A program made the position numbers and the translations under genes. Shown one piece after another: positions 11,040-20,190 of a DNA stretch of 64,000 nucleotides (the first letter of the stretch is position 1; each line of letters begins with the position of its first letter). The notes under the pieces were generated by a model. It searched no databases. It saw only the letters and a list, made by a program, of their open reading frames with translations, and was not told the DNA's origin. Origin of the DNA: Hybos culiciformis (Eukaryota; Arthropoda; Insecta; Diptera; Hybotidae); the NCBI GenBank assembly GCA_964007475.1, contig OZ023274.1:39425860-39489859 (forward strand), read 5' to 3'.

Positions 11040-12830
11040 TATTCTTTCATAGTTCTAAGCTAAAAAATAGTGAGGATTTGTATGTTTGGAGATTCAATAA
11101 AATCGGATGAATGTATGGGCTTAATCCCATATTTATTTATCTTTTAAAAAGGATTAAATTATTTTTCCTCCATTGGGGGGGGGGAATTACTAAAAATTAA
11201 GATTTTTAAGTTGCATATTTTTTATTCGTAGAAGAATTCTTGGGATGTTATCCAGAGGTTTTATATAAACATTTTAGTTGCTAATGGATTATTTCTAGAC
11301 AAAAGGTGCCAGCATTATGTTATTAAAAAAATTGTACATTTTTCGTAAGAAAAAATATGATGGTATTATTCACAGAAGACTATAATTAGGCTAAATTTTT
11401 ATTATATTTTCTCTGATTTTACTATTTAAAACATTTTTTATTATTCTATGTTTGATAATTAGATAATAAAAAAATTAAAAAATAATTAATTTAATATTTT
11501 GTTAATTCATTGGGTGAAAATTTAAAATGTTTTTTAAAATATATTTTTCATATTATATGCAATGTGGAATTTTTAAATTATAAAATAACTGATAGTGAGA
11601 AACTTGAGCTGTATCTATGGACTGAAACAAACACTCATATTTATGTTTTCATACCATTTTGTTGCGAGGAAAGCAAAAAAATACACCATGACTACATATG
11701 ATTTTAAAGATAATTTGGAATTTTTTTTTTCTTAATTTCTAATAATAATATATACCTAATACAAACCTCCCTCTGTTGTAATAATATAAATATTTACAAA
11801 GTTTACCAATCATTATAAGATAATTAATTTTTAAATATAATTCTTAGAAGTTTGCAGAGTTAAAAAAAAGTAAAATAAAAATTTGTTTGATTTCAAAACT
11901 TTGATATTATTTTATTAGTTGCAATAAATATTTTGACTCGAACTTTACGTTTATTTCGTAGAAATGTTTATTAGCCACAAATTTCTTGCCTATTTGACAG
12001 TAATTGAATTAGTATCGAGTGTATTAAATCTTGAAGATTCCTCGAAGAAAGAGAATATCATTGCCAGTGCTATATTTAAAGTGTTAGACCAAAATGCCAA
12101 TTGTTCAAATTATAATGATCTTTCATTGGAAGTCTGGGTTGATTCGAATGAAAATTTGGATTATTGTAAAAATATAATAACAGTTCTGGCAAAATCTATT
12201 GATTTTATGAAATGTGAAATTGCATATATAAAAGAAAACGAGTTTGATAAAAAAAATTTTCATAAAAATAGAATTTTGTTCTTCGATTCTATTGCGAGCA
12301 TGAGGTATTTTATATGTCACTATATTTGTCTCTCATATTTATAAATTATATACAATATATTTACATATATTTAGCTAGTGTTGATACCTAAAAAAAATGT
12401 ACATTCAAAAGTTTTGTCTGAATCCTACAAATCAAACTTACAAACAAAACTTTTTAAACGTTTTTATTGCTTTATTAAAAAAATCTATTCCAATCGGTTT
12501 AAATTTTGTAAAATAGTAAAAAAACAATAGTTTTAAGTCTTTATTTCCACCTTTCATACATTTCGTACTAAAGGGAAAAAATAAATACTTTGAAATTTGA
12601 GGATCGTGGTGAATTTCCGGTACAGTGCCAAGATCGAGATCTGGGTTGAGGTAAAAAAAAAATTAAGATAAAATTGCATGTAATTGGTAATGGTATAATT
12701 AAAAAAACGTGTAATTGCAAAAAAATAGAACAGTACATCAAAAATGAAGAATAGAGTCAGCTTTGAACTCTTGCTTTCCTACGATCGCTCTCTTTTCAGC
12801 ATCCCGTTCGCTTCCTGTACATACAATCTT
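11040..12830 (+). repeat. Right copy of segmental duplication
   Basis: Parallel to 2250-6090 but without the foldback insertion. The empty site is near 11315-11340, at ATTATGTTATTAAAAAAATT. It carries the first exon of IR gene B. Confidence 0.8.
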
Positions 12831-15800
12831 ATAAACAAAATTTAAAGTGCCCCATACTCCATCAATAATATTGAATGCACTCACACAAGCCAATAATATT
12901 GGTAAAAATTGTTATATGGGGACGAAACCAAACCTAAGGGAAGAATTGTGTCGGTAGTATTTGAAAAATAAAAAAGTAATAAAAAAAGTATCAAAAGCAA
13001 TTCTTATATCCACCAATATTTAGTTTATTTTATTATAACCCTAAATATTAATAATTATTAATCATAAATATAGTATAATAGATTGGAAATATGAAAGAAA
13101 AATTCAGACAAAAAATGAAAACAGCTGAGAGGGAATGTGTGTACGTTGGGATGTTGTTGGTATAGTTTCCATTCGTTATATTTTTAATTTTTTATAACCA
13201 AAAATTTTTGTTTTAAAAAATTCAATCCAAAAAAAAAATAAAATAAACAAAAAAATAAAATAATAATTAATTAAATTAAAAATTAGTATTATTATAATTA
13301 TTATTAAATTAAAAATTTAAGCTGAAGTGCAATTTATGTGAACCACTCAGAACCGGCTGAAACTTGGAGGGGGTAGAAACAGTGCCCAAACTCCCAAACT
13401 GTTCTTGGGGCAAAAGCCCCGTTTCGGAGATATGGCCCGCCGCCCTCCACCCCCTCCTCTTTTTCTGGGTCACCCCCTTTATCCTTCTTACAAAAATGTA
13501 TGAAAACTTTGGGGGTCCACATCTCCCAAACCGAGCCTTTGCCCAAGAACTGATTTCAGATTTGGGGGTTTTGACACCGCCTCTACCCCCCTCTCCAAGT
13601 TTCAGCCGATTCTGAGTGGTTCGCATAAACTGCACTTACGCCAAAATAAAATATTAAAGATGATGCAAATTTGTTGCGTATTAAGTTGCCGAAATACGGG
13701 TAGTAAAAACTCCAACATTTCTTTCCACAAGTATGAAGTTTATTTTGTAAATTTCACACTTCCATCGAACGAATTTTTTTAAATTAAAACATTCTAAAAA
13801 TACTGTGATTTGGAGTAATCATTTCGAAAGCAAATGTTTTAATAAGGAAAAATTCGAAATTCATATTTCAATTTTTTTTTTTTATAATTTTAACAATAAT
13901 TTCTTATTTCGATTTTGTCATTCATTTAAATTTTTTTATTTTCAGTGTTAAACTTTCCTAGATAGTCATTCATTTGTACTCATTTGTACGAAATTTACGT
14001 AAATAAAAAACATATGAGAGGGAATTTTACACGATATTTATGTATTAGTACTTGTCTGAAATTCAAACTATAGTGAAATACATAAGAGAAAAGGGGAAGG
14101 AAGATATATCGTTTCCTATCTATTATACTATATTTATGTTATTAATAATTTTTGGAAGGAATCACTTTTTTTTTTACTTTGAAAAAAAGCTTGCATTATG
14201 TCTCCATACAAAATTCCAAAGAAAATTTGAACTATTTAAGTGCAATAAATGATATTTTTTTAGCTTAAGTACCAAAATAATTATTGGACAGTGTAAAATT
14301 ATTTGTGCTATTTTTAAGATCAAATTTTGGTGTCTGGCTGTCCCTTCATTGTATCGGTTTTTTTTACTGTTTTTGGTTGTCGGTGTTTTTTCTAGCTCAT
14401 GATATTTTAAGTTAAATATGCATTTTTAGTTAAAAACGAAAAAAAAAAACAGAAATAAATTTACAAAACGGTTACTAATTTATATATAAAATTAAATCCA
14501 TGTAAATTTTCTTAAAAAAAATTTTTTTTTTGTTTTTTAGAACAAAAATGGTAAGTAAAGTTTTTGATTGTCAGGAGTGAGAATATACTTTTTTGACAAT
14601 TTATGCAAAAAAAAGGAATATCCGAAATTAAAACACAAAGGGAGTGTTTATTATTTAAATGATGACCATGTATTGTCAACTTTTTTAAATTATTCCAAAA
14701 TAATTAGTAATTTTTATTGTTTTAAAAAAATTACATGATATGTTGAGTAAGAAAGTTCAGTTAATAGGAAATTTCTAGCTCTTACAAAATTTCTAGCTCA
14801 TGACAAATTTTTGAATTTTTATTTATTTTTTTTTTTTGATTTTTTCCACAAGGTTTGATTTTGTCCCATATACATATAGTTAGTTACATTATATTTATAA
14901 TACAAAATAAAAAAAAACTAATCATTGCAATGAGCCTGTTTGGTTTAATGAAAGTACCACTTGCACAATAACCAGTTGTACATTTTTTCAATTTGTATGG
15001 AGCAAAAAAATGTACAACGCAGGTATTTTTCTCTTTACAAGGGTAAAAAATAGTTTAGTTGTACAATTGACCAGTTGTACGATTGGTTTATCCGATTGTA
15101 CAAACAAATTTACCACTTGTACAATCCAGTTTTAACCACTTGTACATTTTAGACCAGTTGTACAATCTTTTTTTTTTATCAAATTATCCCCTTGTACAAT
15201 GTTGGACCAGTTGTTCAGTATTTATTTTTATAAAATTACGTGACCAGTTGTACAATTTAATTTTTATCACATAAACCACTTGTACAATTTTTGGACAGTT
15301 GTACAATCTATGTTTAATTAAATTAACCACTTGTACAATTTTTGACCAGTTTATGTTAAAGTTGCGAAAAAAAACTGTACAACTGGTAATTGTATAACTG
15401 GCATGCTTTCCAATATTCTTTGCGATAATCTTTTTCCCAGAAAAAAAAATAGTAAAGCAAAGTGGTTGAAACGTTCTATGGCAAAGTATTAGTACGAGAT
15501 AAATTAAGCACTGAAAATTATAATTCTTAATCTATCCATTACTATTAAATCACATTCTGCGTTATATCATTTTGAATTATGGATTTTCAATAAATTTCTG
15601 ACCATCTTAACAACAATATATTTTATTGAAGTACCCTTAATATTTTTTGCGTACCCTTCAGGGTCAAATACCCCACTTTGAGAATCATCAAATTTGGTTT
15701 TTCTCGTAGTTTTCGCTAATTTTATTGCGATGTTCGCGGGTTAGTTACGATCAGATTTAAGGCGTTTTATTTATTTTTAATTTATAATAGTTATTAGAAT

Positions 15801-18295
15801 TTTAGTAGCGGACGTTGGGACACTTAATGAAAACATAGTCCCCTTTTTTTTTTGATGGAAAAAAATAAAAATAAAAATAATAATACTAATACTTAAAGGA
15901 GAACGGATATCTATAACAGCTTTAATTTTAAACCTTCATTTATGAAAGTTTATATCATGGTGAATCAAACAAAGGGCTTGAGAAGCCTTCAACGACGTAC
16001 CAAATATGGTAATCCAATTATATTTTTAATGGAAATAGGAAATAAAATAAAATTAAAGAGATTTAATCCATTAAGTACACAAAATTGCTGGAAAATCAAT
16101 CAAGATAAATTAATCATAGAAACTTTGAGTGAATATAAAAAAGGAGAATTTAATAATGGTGACATATCCTTTTGCAATTCACCTAAAAATTATAATCCAT
16201 GTCCTATTTTAATAAAATGTACAAATGCGATACCTTATATCACTTGCGTGCATAATTCTTCAGGAGTTTATTTAGACGGATATGAAGGAAAATTATTGAC
16301 TGAATTGTCACATATATTGAATTACACATATGAAATCCAAAACGAGGTAAGAAAGTATATAATATATATGTATTAATATGGGCGCAGTGAAATAAGGCCG
16401 TGGGAAATAAGGCCGCGATAGGTTTTTTGTTGCGGTCTTATTTCATTTTGAAAAATGAAATAAGGCCGCGAAAAAATCCTCGCGGTCTTATTTCATTTTG
16501 AAAAATGAAATAAGACCGCATAAAATTCCTCGCGGCCTTATTTCGTTTTGAAAAATGAAATAAGACCGCGACAAAAAAAAAATCAATCGGAGGGCTAATT
16601 TCATTTTGAAAAATGAAATAAGGCCGCGAGGATTTTTTCGCGGCCTTATTTCATTTTGAAAAACGAAATAAGGCCGCGTAATCTTGTGAGGTGAGCACAC
16701 AGGGCAGGGGGCAGCAGGGCGGCGGGCGGGCGGTTGGTCAGTGGGATTTGCGGCTAGCGCCCCCTGCTCTGTGTGCTCACCTCACAAGTTTACGCGGCCT
16801 TATTTCATTTATAAAAATGAAATTAGCCCTCTGAATAATTGTTTTTTTTTGTCGCGGTCTTATTTCATTTTTCAAAACGAAATGAGGCCGCGAGGAATTT
16901 TTTGCGGTCTTATTTCATTTTTCAAAATGAAATAAGACCGCGAGGATTTTTTCGAGGCCTTATTTCATTTTGAAAAACGAAATAAGGCCGCGAAAAAATC
17001 TTCGCGGCCTTATTTCATTTTGGAAAATGAAATAAGACCGCAACAAAAAAACGTCGCGGCCTTATTTCCCGCGGCCTTATTTCCATCCCCCATTAATATG
17101 CATGACATTTACATTTAAAATTCTTTATTTATGTAGATGTAAGTTCAAAATTTGAATCCAAAATTTTAATTTTTGTTACATATATCATTTCCTAATTTAA
17201 GTATTTCTAATTTTTTTTTATTTAATGGGAAATAATTTTGGTGTCAAATATATTTCATTGTTCATAAGTCATTAAAATTGTTGATTTAGTTTAAAAATCT
17301 AATTTTTCATATCTCCTATTTTACAGACCGTTGGTCATACTTTTTCTGTTGGTGGACTTTATACTTTTATCATAAAGGATTCTTTTTTTTATTATGATCA
17401 AGAAGAACTTATTTTGGTTGTTCTGAAACGAATACCATACTCTGTATTGGACACATTGTTATTTCCTTTCGATAAAGTTGTTTGGGTTTGCATAATTGTT
17501 GTTATCACAATTGCTTTGGTTATAATTACTTTATTGAGATTTATGCCGAATAATATTTACAATTATGTTGTTGGAAGAAATGTCAAAACACCAACATTAA
17601 ATTTTATTTCTATTTTTATTGGTGCAGGAGTGAATAAAATGCCTATTCATAATTTTCCCCGACATATATTGCTAATGTGGATGATATGGGCATTTATAAT
17701 GCAATCATCGTACACGGGACTATTGTTTGGCTTTATGTACAATCAACCATATCGTATGCCACCAAAAAATTTTGATGAAATAATTGCAAGAAACTTTACA
17801 ATATTTGCCGATAATAATTTATTTAAATCGATTTTAAAGAAATTTCTAGAATCAAACTCGGTTGTAATAGTTCAAAATTTCGATGATGCTATTAACAAAT
17901 TGAATCAAAGTAATAATTTTACAACTGTTGCTATTGTGAAGAAAAAATCTTACATACATTATTTAATTTCCAATAATAATGAATATGAAAATTTAATTGC
18001 ACTCGATGAAGCACTATGTAAAATTAACAATGTAATTCAGTTTCATTCAAATATTGAGTTAATGAGAGAATTTGCAAAAATTATAGAAAAATTTAAAGAG
18101 TCTGGATTAATGCATTTCTGGGGACAAAAATGGTTTAAAAATATAAATTATGTTATACAAAGTAATGAACCTAAAGCGTTGGCATTACAAAAATTCTACG
18201 GAATATTTCAAATTTACATAATATTAATTGTATTTTCAATGATAATGTTTTTATTTGAAAATATTTTATATCGATTAGTCATGCTAGGAAAATAG
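11964..18295 (+). CDS. Divergent ionotropic receptor, gene B (3 exons)
   Basis: Proposed exons are 11964-12304, 15899-16346 and 17327-18295. The junctions are AG|GTATTT with TTAAAG|G (phase 2) and GAG|GTAAGA with TTTTACAG|A (phase 0), and joining them gives 585 residues without a stop. Residues 1-20 look like a signal peptide. About 235-263 begin the ligand-binding region (GYEGKLLTELSHILNYTYEI). Residues 308-335 are FPFDKVVW plus the first membrane helix. Residues 376-402 are the pore and second helix, with SSYTGLLFGF corresponding to the conserved iGluR SYT region. Residues 403-550 are the second lobe and 553-576 the last helix. Only a short stretch separates the start of lobe 1 from the first helix, so part of lobe 1 may be missing or lie in an unseen exon. 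Family role: ligand-gated cation channel subunit in sensory neurons; ligand unknown. Intron 1 (3.6 kb) and intron 2 (1 kb) are filled by transposons. Confidence 0.85.
12738..12879 (-). pseudogene. Unidentified coding fragment, minus strand
   Basis: Reading from an AG at 12880-12881, one base plus 47 codons stay open to TGA at 12738-12740. The residues look coding: IIDGVWGTLNFVYK, then CTGSERDAEKRAIV and QEFKADSILHF. I do not recognise the protein. Upstream there is a stop and no obvious further exon. A corrupted copy of the end lies near 6000-6085 in the left duplication. It is probably a captured or orphaned terminal exon, antisense within intron 1 of IR gene B. It could also be a live exon of an unseen gene. 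Confidence 0.45.
13321..13642. mobile_element. 322-bp inverted-repeat element, Mutator-like
   Basis: The left end GCTGAAGTGCAATTTATG mirrors the right end CATAAACTGCACTTACGCC over about 50 bp. The flanks AAAATTTAA and AAAATAAAA match at 7 of 9 bases, a possible worn 9-bp duplication. The GC-rich centre (AAGGATAAAGGGGGT on the minus strand) recurs in the element at 59119-60011. The whole unit is related to the module at 3265-3598. It lies in intron 1 of IR gene B. Confidence 0.65.
13660..13870 (+). pseudogene. THAP zinc-finger domain remnant
   Basis: From the ATG at 13660 the frame reads MMQICCVLSCRNTG, then SNISFHKY, matching the THAP pattern C-x(2-4)-C followed by isF-h. After a stop at about 13782 a second frame gives VIWSNHFESKCF, the later THAP signature with W, HF and CF. 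The frame change and stop show it is dead. THAP domains occur in P-element-type transposases and in host proteins; which kind this was cannot be told. No transposase body is visible. Confidence 0.6.
13871..14945. other. Intron DNA, nothing recognised
   Basis: AT-rich sequence within intron 1 of IR gene B. The frame at 14052-14252 has no recognisable feature and no conservation in the paralogue. Confidence 0.5.
14950..15410. mobile_element. Element with reiterated ACCAGTTGTACAA motif
   Basis: At least ten copies of ACCAGTTGTACAAT or ACCACTTGTACAAT at irregular spacing make up most of this stretch. The left end (TACCACTTGCACAATAACC) is roughly inverted at the right end (GGTAATTGTATAACTGGCATG). 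No target-site duplication could be fixed. Repeated subterminal motifs of this kind are transposase-binding-like, so it is probably a non-autonomous DNA transposon. Confidence 0.55.
15630..15700 (-). mobile_element. Possible hAT terminus remnant
   Basis: The minus strand reads GATTCTCAAAGTGGGGTA, like the CAG-GGTTCTCAAA-type ends common in hAT elements. No partner end or duplication is found nearby. Confidence 0.3.
16381..17091. mobile_element. 711-bp Mutator-like foldback element in IR intron
   Basis: Perfect 9-bp repeats ATTAATATG flank it (16372-16380 and 17092-17100). The ends GGCGCAGTGAAATAAGGCCG and CGGCCTTATTTCCATCCCCC continue as inverted arms through most of the element, built from alternating AAATAAGGCCGCG and TTTCATTTTGAAAAATGAAA blocks. 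The GC-rich centre (16.68-16.80 kb) contains GGTTGGTCAGTGGGATTTGC, shared with 59119-60011. A 9-bp duplication plus G-rich termini suggests Mutator-like. No transposase. It begins 34 bases after the donor of intron 2 of IR gene B. Confidence 0.85.
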
Positions 18296-18420
18296 ATTCG
18301 CGAGCAATTCGTCTAAAACAGTGCGTCTAAGCTCAACTCGCCTAAAACAATTCATCTAAAACAATTCGTCTAAAATCAATTAGTCTAAAACAATTCGTCT
18401 AAAACAATTCGTGTAAAAAA
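18295..18420 (+). repeat. 14-bp tandem repeat after IR gene B
   Basis: Paralogue of the array at 8420-8530, with the same CGTCTAAAACAATT unit. It starts directly after the TAG stop. Confidence 0.75.
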
Positions 18421-18624
18421 TTAATCATAAATATTTTATTCTGTGGTTTCAGATTAATATCAAATTTTATACTGCGTCCTTTGAATATAAAGTCTTTTAT
18501 AAGGAAAAAACAGATGTTAGAAAATAGTACCTTACATATCAATTTATTACTAGTTGATACTCTTGTCGCCACATAAAGTTTACTTCGTTAATTTTTGTAT
18601 GCATCCACTACACATATTATTATT

Positions 18625-18638
18625 ATTAACTTAGCAAC
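18625..18638 (-). promoter_or_regulatory. Imperfect X-box (RFX site) candidate
   Basis: The minus strand reads GTTGCTAAGTTAAT, with a good first half-site (GTTGCT) and a weak second half against the RFX consensus GTTNCCATRGNAAC (10 of 14). It lies about 80 bases upstream of the IFT46 ATG, where X-boxes of ciliary genes usually sit. The weak half makes this tentative. Confidence 0.3.
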
Positions 18639-18718
18639 GCATTCCTATAGTCACCTTTTTTGAGACCATAACAAAACAAAATTGTCAAAAAATTGGAAAT
18701 TTTATTCGATACAAAAAT

Positions 18719-19795
18719 ATGAATTATTATGATGAAGAAATTGAAATTAATAAGGAAAGTTCCGGAAGTCAAAATATTCCATCAGCGTCAACTGGAACTT
18801 TATCTACAGGATCTGTTGCCCAACTGAACACAGTTATCTCGAATACACCAAAATCAGAAATTAAATCTGGAATGAAGCTTGAAAACAAGACAAAACCAAA
18901 TGGAACCATTGGTTTAAGTGGTAATCGTACAGATTCATCCGAATCTGAATCAGAATTAAGTAAAAGTGAGAATCCAAACGAATCTCGTTTAACGATGAAC
19001 TCAGGGAAATGGAATAATTTGGCAGTTCTACAAGAAATTAAGGATACATTTCAAAATATTTTGAAATATGTTCCACAATCAATTGATGCTGAATACCAAC
19101 TGCATCCGTTTATACCTGAATATGTGCCAGCAGTAGGTGTGTGTTTTTATTGAAACTTATTTTGGTGCAGTTTGTTCATTTTTAGAAACAAAACAATACA
19201 AATAATGTACTATCGAAATTTTTTATAATTCAATTTTAAATTTTCAAGTGATGTTGATGCCTTTTTGAAAGTATCTTCACCCGAAAGTCTTAATCCAATT
19301 AAACAGCGTAACATAAATGAACATATTGCGAAAATGGGTTTAAATGTTTTATACGAACCGAACGGATATCAGAGTGATCCAACCACATTAATGATGAAAC
19401 TTCGGTCAACATCAATTATAACAACAAAACATAATAGTGCAACAACTAAGGTTCCAACTGCTAAAGGCGCAAAAGACATTGAAAAATGGATAACTGAAGT
19501 TTCAGAAGTTCATAATATAAATCAATCGTATAAAATTTCAAATCCATTGGAAATGAATCAGCAATTAGAAAATTTGAATGTAGATCATTTGATGGTAGAA
19601 TGGGACTCCAAAATGGAAGGATCTTTGAATCGATTAGGTTTGCCGCCACCCGAAGTAGATTGTGATTTGGAAACTTATTGCAAAATTATATGCAATTTAT
19701 TTGATATTCCTATTTCAAATAATAAAGAATCCAAATATTTGGCAGTTCATGATTTATTTAATTTGTATTTAGCTATTAAAGAAAGTTTTGAATAA
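18719..19795 (+). CDS. IFT46: Intraflagellar transport protein 46
   Basis: IFT46 is a core subunit of the IFT-B complex that carries cargo along cilia. Proposed exons are 18719-19140 and 19249-19795 with a 108-base intron (GT at 19141, AG at 19247-19248), giving 322 residues; human IFT46 is about 300. Residues 1-100 are an acidic, Ser/Asn-rich leader. The conserved domain follows: LHPFIPEYVPAVG, DVDAFLKV, YEPNGYQSDPT, then WITEVSEVH and LPPPEVDCDLETYCKIIC. The start is the first ATG of the open frame. An alternative donor at 19139 would not keep frame with the only AG, so the chosen junction inserts one Val (VGVDVDAF). The stop overlaps AATAAA. No frameshift is seen, so it is probably functional, in insects mainly in ciliated sensory neurons and sperm. 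Confidence 0.92.
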
Positions 19796-19796
19796 A
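19791..19796 (+). promoter_or_regulatory. Poly(A) signal overlapping IFT46 stop
   Basis: AATAAA includes the TAA stop codon at 19793-19795, so a functional signal here would give a very short 3' UTR. Other A-rich signals further down cannot be excluded. Confidence 0.5.
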
Positions 19797-19799
19797 ATA

Positions 19800-20190
19800 T
19801 TATGTATCTGTTGTGCAGTGATTTATAATATTCACTTTTTTTTATATTCTTCAGCCGTGAGTAGAACCTAACCGTACCGACTCGATCGTTGCAACTAATT
19901 AAAACCAGGCGAATTGCAACGACCAAGTATCATTGTTTATAAGGAACCCCTTATAACTGGCTGCACTTTTGTAGAATTGACCCCTCATCCTTGCAACCTT
20001 ACTTCGATGAGTGTTCTGTTTTAGTGAAACTATTTGTAAGATTAAATGAAATTAAAAAAAAATTAAACAATCAGTCTATTTAATCCATTCATTCAAAAGT
20101 GCAGATTCATTGTGAGCAAATAAAAATATTACAAGAAATAATAAAATTCAGGAAATTCTTTTGAAAGTGAAAATAGATACGTATAATTAA
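19800..20190. other. Unclassified spacer, possible LTR-like fragment
   Basis: This contains a less AT-rich stretch with GTTGCAA and TTGCAAC inverted around 19890-19920, followed by GGAACCCCTTATAACTGGC and a pyrimidine-rich tail. It resembles a retroelement end, but no paired copy or TG/CA boundary could be fixed. Confidence 0.3.
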
